From positions 38,230 through 102,229 of the forward strand of contig CAZEWN010000008.1 in assembly GCA_964516135.1 (NCBI GenBank): 64,000 nt of DNA, written 5' to 3'. The notes below the pieces were generated by a model. The model was not told the DNA's origin. It was given only the letters and a program-made list of their open reading frames with translations, and did not search any database. Source of the DNA: 34-65-8 sp964516135 (GTDB lineage Bacteria; Pseudomonadota; Alphaproteobacteria; Sphingomonadales; Sphingomonadaceae). Position numbers and translations under genes: made by a program. Shown here in pieces: positions 32,229 through 40,647 of this stretch. Every line of letters begins with the position of its first letter. Position 1 is the stretch's first letter.

Positions 32229-33370
32229 TGCCGGAACAGATCCCGCCCCACGATCATTCGCATCACCTGGTTCGTGCCTTCGAGAATCGAATGCACGCGC
32301 AGGTCACGCCAGAAGCGTTCGATCGGATAGTCGCGCAGGTAGCCATAGCCGCCGAACAGCTGGAGCGCGTTGTTGACCACGTTCGAGCCGGAATCCGTCG
32401 CCAGCCGCTTGGCCATCGCGGAGAAGCGGCTCTTGTCGGGCGCGTTGTCCGTGACTTTCGCGGCGGCAAGATAGAGCAGCGCGCGCGCCGCCTCCAGTTC
32501 GGTCGCCATGTCGGCGAGCATGAACTGGGTGTTCTGGAAATCGGCGACCGGCTGGCCGAACTGCTGGCGGTCCTTGGTGTACTTGATCGCCTCGTCAAGG
32601 CACCGCTGCGCGCCCCCCAGCGAGCAGGCACCGATGTTGAGGCGGCCGCCGTCGAGGCCCATCATGGCGAAGCGAAAGCCCTCGCCCTCGTCGCCGACGC
32701 GGTTGGCGACCGGGACGCGCGCGTCCTCGAAGATGACCTGCGCGGTCGGGCTGGCGTTCCAGCCGAGCTTTTTCTCCGGCGCGCCGAAGCTGACGCCCGG
32801 CGTATCTTTTTCGATGACCAGGCAGGTAATGCCCTTGGTCTTGTCCTCGCCAGTGCGGACCATCGTGACATAGACGTCGTTGAAGCCCGCGCCCGAGATG
32901 AACTGCTTGGTGCCATTGAGGACGTAGTGGTCGCCGTCGAGGCGTGCCGACGCCTTGAGCCCCGCGGCGTCCGAGCCGCTGCCCGGCTCGGTCAGCGCAT
33001 AGCTGGCGATCTTCTCCATCCCGATCAGGTCGGGCAGATACTTCGCCTTGACCTCGGCCCCACCGAAGCGGTCGATCATCCAGGTCGCCATGTTGTGGAT
33101 CGAAATGAAAGCGCTGGTCGCGGGGCAGCCGTATGCCATCGCTTCCATGATCAGCGCCGCCTCCAGCCGCCCGAGGCCGATCCCGCCCGATTCTTCGCTC
33201 ACGTAGATCGCGCCGAAGCCCAGTTCGGCGCTTCGTTTGATCACGTCGCGCGGGAAGTGGTGCTGCTCGTCCCATTCGGCCGCAAACGGCGTGATCGCAT
33301 CGGCGGTAAAGCGCTGCGCCATTTCCTGGATCGCGAGCTGATCGTCGGTAAGCTGGAATTGTCCGGTCAT
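32225..33370 (-). CDS. Acyl-CoA dehydrogenase (isobutyryl-CoA dehydrogenase type)
   Basis: The 381-residue flavoprotein has the family motifs YALTEPGSGSDAAGLKASA and a C-terminal FGGYGYLRDYPIERFWRD segment; the catalytic glutamate lies in the loop HSILEGTNQVMR. Within a valine cluster isobutyryl-CoA is the likely substrate, giving methacrylyl-CoA. Electrons go to ETF, which is not encoded here. I start at ATG 33370 (MTGQFQLTDDQLAIQ), the usual N-terminus of the family; the frame extends 14 codons further without family resemblance. Confidence 0.92.
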   Translation of the reverse strand: MTGQFQLTDDQLAIQEMAQRFTADAITPFAAEWDEQHHFPRDVIKRSAELGFGAIYVSEESGGIGLGRLEAALIMEAMAYGCPATSAFISIHNMATWMIDRFGGAEVKAKYLPDLIGMEKIASYALTEPGSGSDAAGLKASARLDGDHYVLNGTKQFISGAGFNDVYVTMVRTGEDKTKGITCLVIEKDTPGVSFGAPEKKLGWNASPTAQVIFEDARVPVANRVGDEGEGFRFAMMGLDGGRLNIGACSLGGAQRCLDEAIKYTKDRQQFGQPVADFQNTQFMLADMATELEAARALLYLAAAKVTDNAPDKSRFSAMAKRLATDSGSNVVNNALQLFGGYGYLRDYPIERFWRDLRVHSILEGTNQVMRMIVGRDLFRQ

Positions 33371-33433
33371 GGCGTGGCCTCTAGTAGGGCTGCGGGGCGC
33401 GGGAAAGGGCAATAGGATGACGTGGGGCGATCC

Positions 33434-33817
33434 CTAGCCGATAACCGCCTCCGCCTCGATTTCGACAATCCAGTGCGGATCGCACAAAGCCGCGACGCCA
33501 ACCATCGTGGCAGCGGGCGGATCGCCCCCGAACCAGCGCGCATGGACCGCGCCGACCTCGTGCTGCGCGCCGATATCCGTCAGATACATGCGCGTACGGA
33601 CGATGTCGGATGCAGAGCCGCCGAGCTGTCCGACAGCACGCATGATCAGGGCGCAGCACCGGTCCGCCTGTTCTGCGGCGCCGCCCGGGGTGGTTGTGCC
33701 ATCGTCCTCGATCGGGCCAGTACCCGCCACAATGATCCGGCCATCCACCGAAACCGCGCGGCAAAAACCAAACCGCGCTTCATACGGTGAACCGGATACG
33801 GCGCGGCGGCGGGTCAA
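33434..33817 (-). CDS. RidA/YjgF-family protein lacking the deaminase arginine
   Basis: The 127-residue protein has the Rid-family ending (MVGVAALCDPHWIVEIEAEAV) and the VRTRMYLTD segment. The arginine that binds the substrate carboxylate in RidA (PARS...) is alanine here (PPAATMVGV), so it is probably not a canonical 2-aminoacrylate deaminase but another Rid subfamily. It starts with TTG 33817, overlapping the stop of the small lipoprotein gene by four bases. It lies upstream of the acyl-CoA dehydrogenase gene on the same strand. Confidence 0.8.
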   Translation of the reverse strand: MTRRRAVSGSPYEARFGFCRAVSVDGRIIVAGTGPIEDDGTTTPGGAAEQADRCCALIMRAVGQLGGSASDIVRTRMYLTDIGAQHEVGAVHARWFGGDPPAATMVGVAALCDPHWIVEIEAEAVIG

Positions 33818-34095
33818 CCGCAGGTAACCTCGGTGATCATCATTGCCTCGTCATAGCGGACGTTAACCCGGTCCTGCCTGTAGTCCATCGTCCAGGCCGA
33901 GTTTGGCGGCCCCCAGCGCAAGGTGCGCGATCCGGTAAGAGCCAACGCATGGGCGCCGGTTTCGCTGCTCGCCCGTTCGCCGATCAGCACCCGCGCGGGC
34001 TGCGCGACGCAATCGGTCGGGGTCCGTGTCATTGTCGTGCACGCCCCCGTCATGATTGCCATTCCCCCGATCGCGGCAGCGGCCAATGTCTTCAT
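33814..34095 (-). CDS. Small lipoprotein, peptidase-inhibitor I78-like
   Basis: The 93-residue protein has a lipobox (MTGAC, near residue 19) and a C-terminal part whose pattern (IGERAS...LRWGPPNSAWTMDYRQDRVNVRYDE...EVTCG) matches the I78 protease-inhibitor family. It is expected to be anchored in an envelope membrane. It sits between another lipoprotein gene and the RidA gene, both on the same strand with short gaps. Inhibitory function is inferred from family only. Confidence 0.7.
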   Translation of the reverse strand: MKTLAAAAIGGMAIMTGACTTMTRTPTDCVAQPARVLIGERASSETGAHALALTGSRTLRWGPPNSAWTMDYRQDRVNVRYDEAMMITEVTCG

Positions 34096-34105
34096 TTCGA
34101 TCCCC

Positions 34106-34567
34106 TCACGCGCACTTGGTGTAGGTCAGCGGCTCGGCAATCGCATCCTGGCCGAACTCGCTGCGCTCCAACGATTGCCCACCATCGCCCAGCGCGAGTT
34201 GCATGTCACGAGTCCACTGCATCCCTTCGCCGGTGAAGGCGAAACGCGCGCGGAAGGTGGAGTCGGTCCGTACACTTGCGGCATCGACCTGGCCGACTGA
34301 TTCGTAGAACCGAATATCCCCCGCCGTGACCTCGATCAGCCCCTTGGCGTCACCGCGCGTCGATGTGCAATCACCCGGCACCAGCCCCCAGCGACCGTGC
34401 ATCGAGGCCGGTATGCCGAGTCCCACCTGAACTGGCGGATCAGCCGGGCTCGGCGCGGTCGCCGCCGGGGTAGCCGCTGCACCATTGCCGGGCACCGCCG
34501 CCTCATCTGCCGGAGCACCGCACGCGGCGAGCCCGGCGGTGGCCATCAGGATAATCGTCAATCGCAT
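34106..34567 (-). CDS. Hypothetical lipoprotein
   Basis: I do not recognise this 153-residue protein. It begins with a lipoprotein signal (MATAGLAACGAP, lipid cysteine near residue 16), preceded by a strong ribosome site AGGAGGG. An Ala/Pro linker follows, then a small domain beginning near MHGRWGLVPGDCTSTRGDAKG that contains two cysteines with a third near the C-terminus. It lies between mmsA and the I78-like lipoprotein gene on the same strand. The open frame extends upstream into mmsA but without protein character. Confidence 0.65.
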   Translation of the reverse strand: MRLTIILMATAGLAACGAPADEAAVPGNGAAATPAATAPSPADPPVQVGLGIPASMHGRWGLVPGDCTSTRGDAKGLIEVTAGDIRFYESVGQVDAASVRTDSTFRARFAFTGEGMQWTRDMQLALGDGGQSLERSEFGQDAIAEPLTYTKCA

Positions 34568-34640
34568 CGAACCCTCCTGGTTTTGCTGAAGCAGGGAAAC
34601 GAGCAAGCTCGGCGATCTTTCCCGGCGCGTTTGGCCCGCA

Positions 34641-36137
34641 TCAACCCATCGTCGGGATGACGAAAGCATTGGAACCATCGCCGCCGCCATCGGGCCAGCG
34701 CTGGGTGACGGTCTTGACCTTGGTCCAGAACTTCAGCCCTTCGGTACCGTACTGGTTGGTGTCGCCAAACGCGCTACGCTTCCACCCGCCGAAGCTGTGA
34801 TAGGCGACCGGGACCGGGATCGGCACATTGATGCCGACCATGCCCACGTTGACGCGGCTGGCGAATTCGCGCGCGGCGTGACCGTTGCGGGTGAAGATGG
34901 CGACGCCGTTGCCATACTGGTGCTCGCTCGGCAGCCGCACGGCCTCCTCGAAGTCCTTTGCGCGCACGATCTGGAGGACGGGGCCGAAGATCTCTTCCTG
35001 GTAGCTCTGCATCTGCGGGGTGACGTGGTCGATCAGCGTGGGACCGATGAAGAAGCCCTTCTCGTGGCCCTGCAGGCTGAACCCGCGCCCGTCGATCACG
35101 ATCTCGCCGCCCTCGGCCTCGGCGGTGTCGATCCACTGCTCGACCCGCGCCTTGTGCTCGGGCGTGACGACCGGACCGTAGTGCGCGTCCTTGTCGTTCG
35201 ACACGCCCACGCGCAGCGCGTTGATCGCCGGGATCAGCTTTTCGCGCAGCTTGTCGGCGGTATCCTCGCCCACCGGCACGACGACAGGAAGCGCCATGCA
35301 GCGTTCGCCTGCCGAACCGAAGGCCGCACCCGCGAGGTCGTTCACCACCTGGTCGAGATCGGCGTCGGGCATCACGATGCCGTGGTTCTTGGCCCCGCCC
35401 ATCGCCTGCACGCGCTTGCCCGCCGCGACGCCGCGCTTGTAAACGTAGTGCGCGATGTCGGACGAACCGACGAAGCTCACCGCGGCGATATCCGGATGGT
35501 CGAGGATCGCATCGACCATTTCCTTGTCGCCGTGGACGACCTGCAGGAGTCCTTTGGGCGCTCCTGCTTCGAGGAACAACTCGGCCAGACGCACCGGCAC
35601 GCTGGGGTCGCGCTCACTGGGCTTCAGGATGAACGCGTTGCCCGCCGCGATCGCCATGCCGAACATCCACATCGGGATCATCGCGGGGAAGTTGAACGGG
35701 GTGATCCCCGCGCCGATGCCCAGCGGCTGGCGCATCGAATAGACGTCGATCCCCGGCCCGGCACCGATGGTATACTCGCCCTTCAGGACCTGCGGGATAC
35801 CGCAGGCGTATTCGATCACTTCCAGACCGCGCTGGATGTCGCCGTGGGCATCCTCGACCACCTTGCCGTGTTCGCTCGCCAGCAGTTCGGCCAGTTCCTG
35901 CTTGTGCGTCTCGACCAGAGTTTTGAACGCGAACATCACGCGCGCGCGTTTCTGCGGGTTCGTCATTGCCCATTCTGGCTGGACCCGCTTTGCGTTTTCG
36001 ACCGCGCGGTCGAGCAAGGCGGCATCGCCCAGCGCGACCTCGGCCTGGATCTCCCCGGTGGATGGGTTCCAGATCGTATGCCTCCGGCCCGCCCCGCCGC
36101 CAGGTTCGCCGACGATAAAGTGTTCGACCTGGCGCAT
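34641..36137 (-). CDS. mmsA: Methylmalonate-semialdehyde dehydrogenase (CoA-acylating)
   Basis: This 498-residue aldehyde dehydrogenase converts methylmalonate semialdehyde to propionyl-CoA, the last step of valine catabolism. Diagnostic segments are ITPFNFPAMIPMWMFGMAIA, GGAKNHGIVMPDAD and the catalytic cysteine in GSAGERCMALPVVVPVG. The length and the N-terminus MRQVEHFIVGEP match MmsA. It is the promoter-proximal gene of the minus-strand catabolic cluster. A 149-base gap separates it from tRNA-Gly on the opposite strand and probably holds its promoter. Confidence 0.95.
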   Translation of the reverse strand: MRQVEHFIVGEPGGGAGRRHTIWNPSTGEIQAEVALGDAALLDRAVENAKRVQPEWAMTNPQKRARVMFAFKTLVETHKQELAELLASEHGKVVEDAHGDIQRGLEVIEYACGIPQVLKGEYTIGAGPGIDVYSMRQPLGIGAGITPFNFPAMIPMWMFGMAIAAGNAFILKPSERDPSVPVRLAELFLEAGAPKGLLQVVHGDKEMVDAILDHPDIAAVSFVGSSDIAHYVYKRGVAAGKRVQAMGGAKNHGIVMPDADLDQVVNDLAGAAFGSAGERCMALPVVVPVGEDTADKLREKLIPAINALRVGVSNDKDAHYGPVVTPEHKARVEQWIDTAEAEGGEIVIDGRGFSLQGHEKGFFIGPTLIDHVTPQMQSYQEEIFGPVLQIVRAKDFEEAVRLPSEHQYGNGVAIFTRNGHAAREFASRVNVGMVGINVPIPVPVAYHSFGGWKRSAFGDTNQYGTEGLKFWTKVKTVTQRWPDGGGDGSNAFVIPTMG

Positions 36138-36286
36138 GAAAATTCCTCTCGACTATTCGATTCTTGCAAACATGATAGCGCCGCGAACGCCCCTATCCAA
36201 CCCGCGCTCGCGCATTTGTCGGCTTGGGTGAGGAACATCTACGCGATTGACCATACTTCCGGCATGCGGCAAAGGCGCGCAAGAGC

Positions 36287-36360
36287 GCGGGTATGATGTA
36301 ATGGTAGCCTGTCAGCTTCCCATGCTGAACGCGCGGGTTCGATTCCCGCTACCCGCTCCA
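36287..36360 (+). tRNA. tRNA-Gly (anticodon CCC), CCA encoded
   Basis: The 74-base gene folds into a full cloverleaf. The acceptor stem pairs GCGGGTA with TACCCGC, the anticodon stem pairs TCAGC with GCTGA around the loop TTCCCAT (anticodon CCC), and the T-arm is GCGGGTTCGATTCCCGC. The terminal CCA is encoded. It lies upstream of secE on the same strand. Confidence 0.95.
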
Positions 36361-36633
36361 GGCAACATTCCCACGTTGGCGTGAATGTCGCTTTGCTGGA
36401 ATGGGATTGCCGATCCGTTCATGGCGCTCTTTTTCGCTAATGCTCTCCATGCGGGGTTAATCGGCTCTCACCCCGCCCGCCGCCTTGCTTTTGCGCGCGC
36501 CCCGGACTAGATGACCCGTCGTCTTCCGACATTGGAATCACGCCCAGCCCCTCCCGGACCTTGAACCGGGGCGGCGATGGCCCCATTCCGGAAGGCACGA
36601 AACATCGTAAGCGAGGACGAAAAGGTCGCGCCC

Positions 36634-36843
36634 ATGACCGAAGAAAGCAAGCGCAAGACATCGCCCGCGGAATTCATCCGCCAGGTACAGTCCGAAACGC
36701 GCAAGGTCGTGTGGCCGACGCGCGAGGAAACGGTTCGGACCGCCATCTTCGTGTTCATCATGATGGTGATTCTCTCGCTGTTCTTCCTCGGCGTCGATTC
36801 GCTGTTCGGCGCGGCCGTGCGCTGGCTGCTGACCCTCGCCTGA
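36634..36843 (+). CDS. secE: Preprotein translocase subunit SecE
   Basis: The 69-residue protein has the SecE core: an amphipathic segment FIRQVQSETRKVVWPTREET followed by one transmembrane helix. It is part of the SecYEG channel in the inner membrane. I chose the ATG at 36634 (MTEESKRK) because the extra N-terminal residues of the longer frame are not SecE-like. nusG follows after 29 bases, the classic secE-nusG pair. The 273 bases between tRNA-Gly and this start contain no other gene and probably hold the promoter. Confidence 0.93.
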   Translation: MTEESKRKTSPAEFIRQVQSETRKVVWPTREETVRTAIFVFIMMVILSLFFLGVDSLFGAAVRWLLTLA

Positions 36844-36872
36844 GGCCCAACCTTTCCAGTTCAGGACGTAAA

Positions 36873-37409
36873 ATGGCACGCTGGTACATCATCCACGCCT
36901 ACTCCGGGTTCGAGAACAAGGTTCGCGACGCGATCCTGTCCGAAGCCGAGCGGCTGGGCCTTTCCGAAGCGGTGGAGGACGTGCAGGTCCCGACCGAGAC
37001 TGTGACCGAAGTGAAGCGCGGCAAGAAGGTCCAGGTCGAACGCAAGTTCATGCCCGGCTACGTGCTTGCCAAGCTGCGCCTGACTGATGACGTATACCAT
37101 CTCGTCAAGAACACGCCCAAGGTCACGGGCTTTCTCGGTTCGGGCAACAAGCCGCAGCCGATTTCCGAACGCGAGGCCGCGCGCTATTTCGGCGGGGTCG
37201 AGGAGGCCAAGGCCGCCCCCAAGAAGCAAGTCGCGGTCGATTACGAAATTGGCGACAGCGTCAAAGTGAATGCAGGCCCATTCGCCAGCTTCAACGGGTT
37301 GGTCGAAGAGCTCGATTTCGACAAGCAGCGGGTCAAGGTGGCGGTGTCGATCTTCGGCCGCGCGACTCCGGTCGAACTGGCATTCGAGGAAGTCGAACTG
37401 GTCAAGTAA
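36873..37409 (+). CDS. nusG: Transcription termination/antitermination factor NusG
   Basis: The 178-residue protein starts MARWYIIHAYSGFENKV, the conserved NusG N-terminal domain that binds RNA polymerase, and ends with a KOW domain (GDSVKVNAGPFASFNGLVEE). It couples transcription with termination or translation. The order secE-nusG-rplK-rplA is the standard ribosomal arrangement. Confidence 0.96.
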   Translation: MARWYIIHAYSGFENKVRDAILSEAERLGLSEAVEDVQVPTETVTEVKRGKKVQVERKFMPGYVLAKLRLTDDVYHLVKNTPKVTGFLGSGNKPQPISEREAARYFGGVEEAKAAPKKQVAVDYEIGDSVKVNAGPFASFNGLVEELDFDKQRVKVAVSIFGRATPVELAFEEVELVK

Positions 37410-37558
37410 CTCCGGTTGCCTTTTGCGGCATACGCCGCTAATGGCGCCGCCTCTCCTTTCAGGAGAGCCCATGCGGGAGGCTCGCCCAGGCGATCCGTTT
37501 CACCGCTTACCATGAGCTTGCGTTACGGCGCAGGCGACAGTGAGAAAGGAGGCCAATC
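37410..37558 (+). other. nusG-rplK intergenic leader with two hairpins
   Basis: Two perfect inverted repeats lie in this gap: GCGGC-ATAC-GCCGC (37425-37438) and CTCTCCT-TTC-AGGAGAG (37451-37467). Neither has a T-tract, so they are not clear terminators; they could be processing or leader structures. AAAGGAGG at about 37545 is the strong ribosome site for the GTG start of rplK. Confidence 0.6.
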
Positions 37559-37990
37559 GTGGCCAAGAAGATCGACGGCTATATCAAGCTGCAGGTGCCT
37601 GCCGGCGCCGCCAACCCCTCGCCGCCCATCGGCCCCGCCCTGGGTCAGCGCGGCGTGAACATCATGGAATTCTGCAAGGCCTTCAACGCCGCGACCGACG
37701 GCCTTGAAAAGGGCATGCCGATCCCGACGATCATCACGGTCTATTCCGACCGTTCGTTCACCTTCGTCACCAAGACCCCGCCCGCGACCTTCCTGATCAA
37801 GAAGGCGGCCAACCTCAAGTCCGGTTCCAAGGAACCCGGCAAGGTGAAGGCCGGCACGATCAAGCGTTCGCAGCTTGCCGAGATCGCCCAGACCAAGATG
37901 GCCGACCTCAACGCGAACGACATCGAAATGGCGACCCGCATCATCGAAGGCTCCGCCCGTTCGATGGGTCTCGAAGTGGTGGAGGGCTGA
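37559..37990 (+). CDS. rplK: 50S ribosomal protein L11
   Basis: The 143-residue protein shows the L11 signature: N-terminal KLQVPAGAANPSPPIGPALG and C-terminal RSQLAEIAQTKMADLNAND. It binds the GTPase-associated region of 23S rRNA. The start is GTG, supported by an exceptionally strong AAAGGAGG. rplA follows after four bases. Confidence 0.97.
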   Translation: MAKKIDGYIKLQVPAGAANPSPPIGPALGQRGVNIMEFCKAFNAATDGLEKGMPIPTIITVYSDRSFTFVTKTPPATFLIKKAANLKSGSKEPGKVKAGTIKRSQLAEIAQTKMADLNANDIEMATRIIEGSARSMGLEVVEG

Positions 37991-37994
37991 TCCG

Positions 37995-38687
37995 ATGGCC
38001 AAGCAGACCAAGATTCAGAAGGTTCGCGCCGAGCTCGACCGCGAAAAGCTCTACACCGTTGACGAGGCGCTGAGCACGCTGCGGACCCACAAGGCCAAGT
38101 TCGACGAGACCGTCGAAGTCGCGATGAACCTTGGCGTCGACCCGCGCCACGCCGACCAGATGGTCCGCGGCATGGTGTCGCTGCCCTCGGGCACTGGCAA
38201 GGACGTGCGCGTCGCGGTGTTCGCGCGCGGCGACAACGCCGAGAAGGCGCTCGCCGCCGGGGCCGACAAGGTCGGTGCCGAGGACCTGATGGACGACATG
38301 GCCGCGGGCAACCTCAACTACGACCGCGTGATCGCGACCCCCGACATGATGGGCGTCGTCGGCCGTCTCGGCAAGGTGCTCGGTCCCAAGGGTCTGATGC
38401 CGAACCCCAAGCTCGGCACGGTGACCCCGAACGTCGAACAGGCAGTCAAGGACGCCAAGGGCGGCCAGGTCGAGTTCCGCGTGGAGAAGCAGGGCATCAT
38501 CCATTCCGGGATCGGCAAGCTGTCGTTCAAGGACGAGGACCTGAAGGCCAACTTCAAGGCGCTGACCGACGCGATCGTCAAGGCCAAGCCCTCGGGCTCC
38601 AAGGGCAAGTATGTTCGCAAGATCACACTGACCAGCTCGATGGGCCCCGGCCTCAAGGTCGATCTTGCCGAGGTCGAAGGCGCCTGA
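37995..38687 (+). CDS. rplA: 50S ribosomal protein L1
   Basis: This 230-residue protein has the L1 hallmarks LGVDPRHADQMVRG and LGKVLGPKGLMPNPKLGTVT. L1 forms the tRNA-exit stalk and usually represses its own operon. The ATG at 37995 is the conserved start (MAKQTKIQ). A rho-independent terminator follows 23 bases after the stop. Confidence 0.97.
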   Translation: MAKQTKIQKVRAELDREKLYTVDEALSTLRTHKAKFDETVEVAMNLGVDPRHADQMVRGMVSLPSGTGKDVRVAVFARGDNAEKALAAGADKVGAEDLMDDMAAGNLNYDRVIATPDMMGVVGRLGKVLGPKGLMPNPKLGTVTPNVEQAVKDAKGGQVEFRVEKQGIIHSGIGKLSFKDEDLKANFKALTDAIVKAKPSGSKGKYVRKITLTSSMGPGLKVDLAEVEGA

Positions 38688-38710
38688 GCCGCTTGCGACA
38701 GTAAACATGA

Positions 38711-38740
38711 AAAGGGCCGGGATTTCCCGGCCCTTTTTGT
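38711..38740 (+). terminator. Rho-independent terminator after rplA
   Basis: A perfect 12-bp stem AAAGGGCCGGGA / TCCCGGCCCTTT with a TT loop is followed by more T residues. It ends the rplK-rplA transcript and, being symmetrical, may also serve the convergent polysaccharide deacetylase gene. Confidence 0.92.
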
Positions 38741-38780
38741 TTGAGAGGTTTCGGCACCGCGCGGGCGAAGCCCGGCAGCA

Positions 38781-39803
38781 TCAGCAAAGCATCAGCATGC
38801 CCATGCTGGCGGTCTGCTTGACCTTTTCGGGCAGCCGCGTCGCGTAAAGCGCATTGGCAACGGCCTGTTCGACCACCCGCGCGCCGCTGCGGATCGGGTT
38901 GAATGCGAGCACGGGCACCGCGCGTTCGGCGGCGGGCCGGGGCGGGTCGTTCGTGTAGGTCGCGCTGTGGCAACCGGGCATCGCCGCAAGCGAGGCGCAG
39001 AACCTCTCGAACCGCCGCGCGACCACACGGTTGCGCCGGGTGCGATCGCGGCTCGCAAGTTCGAAACTGTGGGACACGACGGTGAAACCGTCCTGCCCGG
39101 TGTCGCGCGCACGGCGCAGCGCGCCGGTCAATTCATCAAACGACAGCGCGGTTATCTGCGCATGGCGCAACCGTCCGCCGAAATCCTCGACACAGCCCAC
39201 TGGCACCTCGATCACGCCGCGATGCCACATCGCTGCCCTATGTTCGTGCCCGAGCGTGATAGCGCAGTCACCATGGCCCGCCAGTGCCGGGCAATGGCTG
39301 GTGTCGTATTCGATCCCGATTTCCGCCAGCGCGCGCAAGGTATCGTCATTCGCGCCATAGTTGCCCGCCCTGAACGCGACTGGATGCGGCGCGCCCGCCG
39401 CAACGAGCGTATCGCGTGCCCATCCGAGGATGCGGCGCTGGTCTTCCAGCGGGAACTGCCGCAAGTGCTGCCCGGTACGCCGGGTCAGCGGATTGCCCGG
39501 CGCCAGCGCCAGCCACTCGCTGTGGCAGTGGAGCTGTACGTCGTGGCCACGTGCCACGATCGACCCGACCACATCCTCGATCGCGGCCACGCCCCAGACG
39601 AGCGCGGGCATCGGATCGACGAAGAACACGCCCTTAAGGCCATGCCGCTCCATCACGTCCATCTGGTGGCCGATCCCCACCGGGCCGGATGGCGTCTCGC
39701 AAGCGATCGAGCGGGCGAAGTTCTCCGCCCGCGTGCCCGGCCCGCCCACACCCGGCAGTGCCGAGGCATATTCGGTGTCAATGGTTATATAGACGCCAGT
39801 CAT
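38781..39803 (-). CDS. Polysaccharide deacetylase-family (NodB-like) protein
   Basis: The 340-residue protein starts MTGVYITIDTEYA, with the TxDxE motif of the WbmS-type branch, and continues with the metal-binding HDVQLHCHSEW (His-x3-His) and the arginine-bearing VAFRAGNYGAN motif. These fit a metal-dependent deacetylase or hydrolase acting on glycans. There is no signal peptide, so it may act in the cytoplasm or on precursors. It lies 43 bases downstream of the CinA-like gene. Confidence 0.8.
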   Translation of the reverse strand: MTGVYITIDTEYASALPGVGGPGTRAENFARSIACETPSGPVGIGHQMDVMERHGLKGVFFVDPMPALVWGVAAIEDVVGSIVARGHDVQLHCHSEWLALAPGNPLTRRTGQHLRQFPLEDQRRILGWARDTLVAAGAPHPVAFRAGNYGANDDTLRALAEIGIEYDTSHCPALAGHGDCAITLGHEHRAAMWHRGVIEVPVGCVEDFGGRLRHAQITALSFDELTGALRRARDTGQDGFTVVSHSFELASRDRTRRNRVVARRFERFCASLAAMPGCHSATYTNDPPRPAAERAVPVLAFNPIRSGARVVEQAVANALYATRLPEKVKQTASMGMLMLC

Positions 39804-39846
39804 CGCCCGCGAGGGTTAGCGCGTGCGCGTTAAGACAGTCTTGTGA

Positions 39847-40602
39847 TCAGATGCCTCCAGCGGTCCACGCGAACCCGGCCCGGTCGAGCCCGTCGCACAA
39901 GTCCGCCCGGCACCGCGCCAGCGCATCAGCATGGGTCGAGCGGACGACGAAGTTCGATCCCACCCGGCCTTCGCGGAAGAAAGGATAGCTGCCGATCTGG
40001 CACCGTTCGTGCGCCTTTTCGGTGTCGCGCAGCAGGCCAGCAACCTCGCTTTCGGGGATGAACCCGCCGACGGTCTCGCTCAGAAGCGGCGCGCCGCCTT
40101 CCAGCTGGCCCGTCAGCGCATCCAGCATCCCTGCGGTAATGTGCGGCACGCCCGCCATGATGAACATGTTGCCGAACCGGATGCCCGGCGCCCCCGACAT
40201 GCGGTTGGGAATGAGGTCTGCCCCTTCCGGTACGCGCGCCATGCGCAGGCGCCCCTCGTTCACCCCGCCCTTGTCGGCGTAATAGCGTTCCAGGATCGCG
40301 CGCGCCTCAGGATGGACGACCACCGGCACGCCCAGCGCCCGCGCCACCGCGTCGACCGTGATGTCGTCGTGCGTGGGCCCGATGCCGCCGGTGGTGAACA
40401 GGTAATCGTTTTCGGCCCGCAGCGCGTTCACCGCGGCGACGATCCGGTCCTCGACATCCGCGACCACGCGCACTTCGGCGAGGCGAATGCCCTGGACCTG
40501 CAACCAGCTTGCGATCTGGGCGATGTTCTTGTCGTGCGTGCGGCCAGACAGGATTTCATCGCCGATCACGACCAGCCCGGCAGTGTAGATGCGCTCGCTC
40601 AT
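39847..40602 (-). CDS. CinA-family / molybdopterin-binding domain protein
   Basis: The 251-residue protein has the MoCF-binding fold of CinA N-terminal domains: LVVIGDEILSGRTHDKN and FTTGGIGPTHDDITVDAVA. The C-terminal nicotinamide-nucleotide amidase domain of full CinA is absent, so this is the stand-alone form. Such proteins may act in pyridine nucleotide repair, but this is not certain for the short form. It lies between the monooxygenase and deacetylase genes on the same strand. Confidence 0.85.
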   Translation of the reverse strand: MSERIYTAGLVVIGDEILSGRTHDKNIAQIASWLQVQGIRLAEVRVVADVEDRIVAAVNALRAENDYLFTTGGIGPTHDDITVDAVARALGVPVVVHPEARAILERYYADKGGVNEGRLRMARVPEGADLIPNRMSGAPGIRFGNMFIMAGVPHITAGMLDALTGQLEGGAPLLSETVGGFIPESEVAGLLRDTEKAHERCQIGSYPFFREGRVGSNFVVRSTHADALARCRADLCDGLDRAGFAWTAGGI

Positions 40603-40647
40603 GAACGTGGGTTAGGCGAGGCTGCGGCGCTGCGGAAGGCTAAATCC

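Noticed and set aside
37425..37467. Hairpins after nusG as a terminator
   Set aside because: No T-tract follows either stem, and rplK probably continues the transcript.
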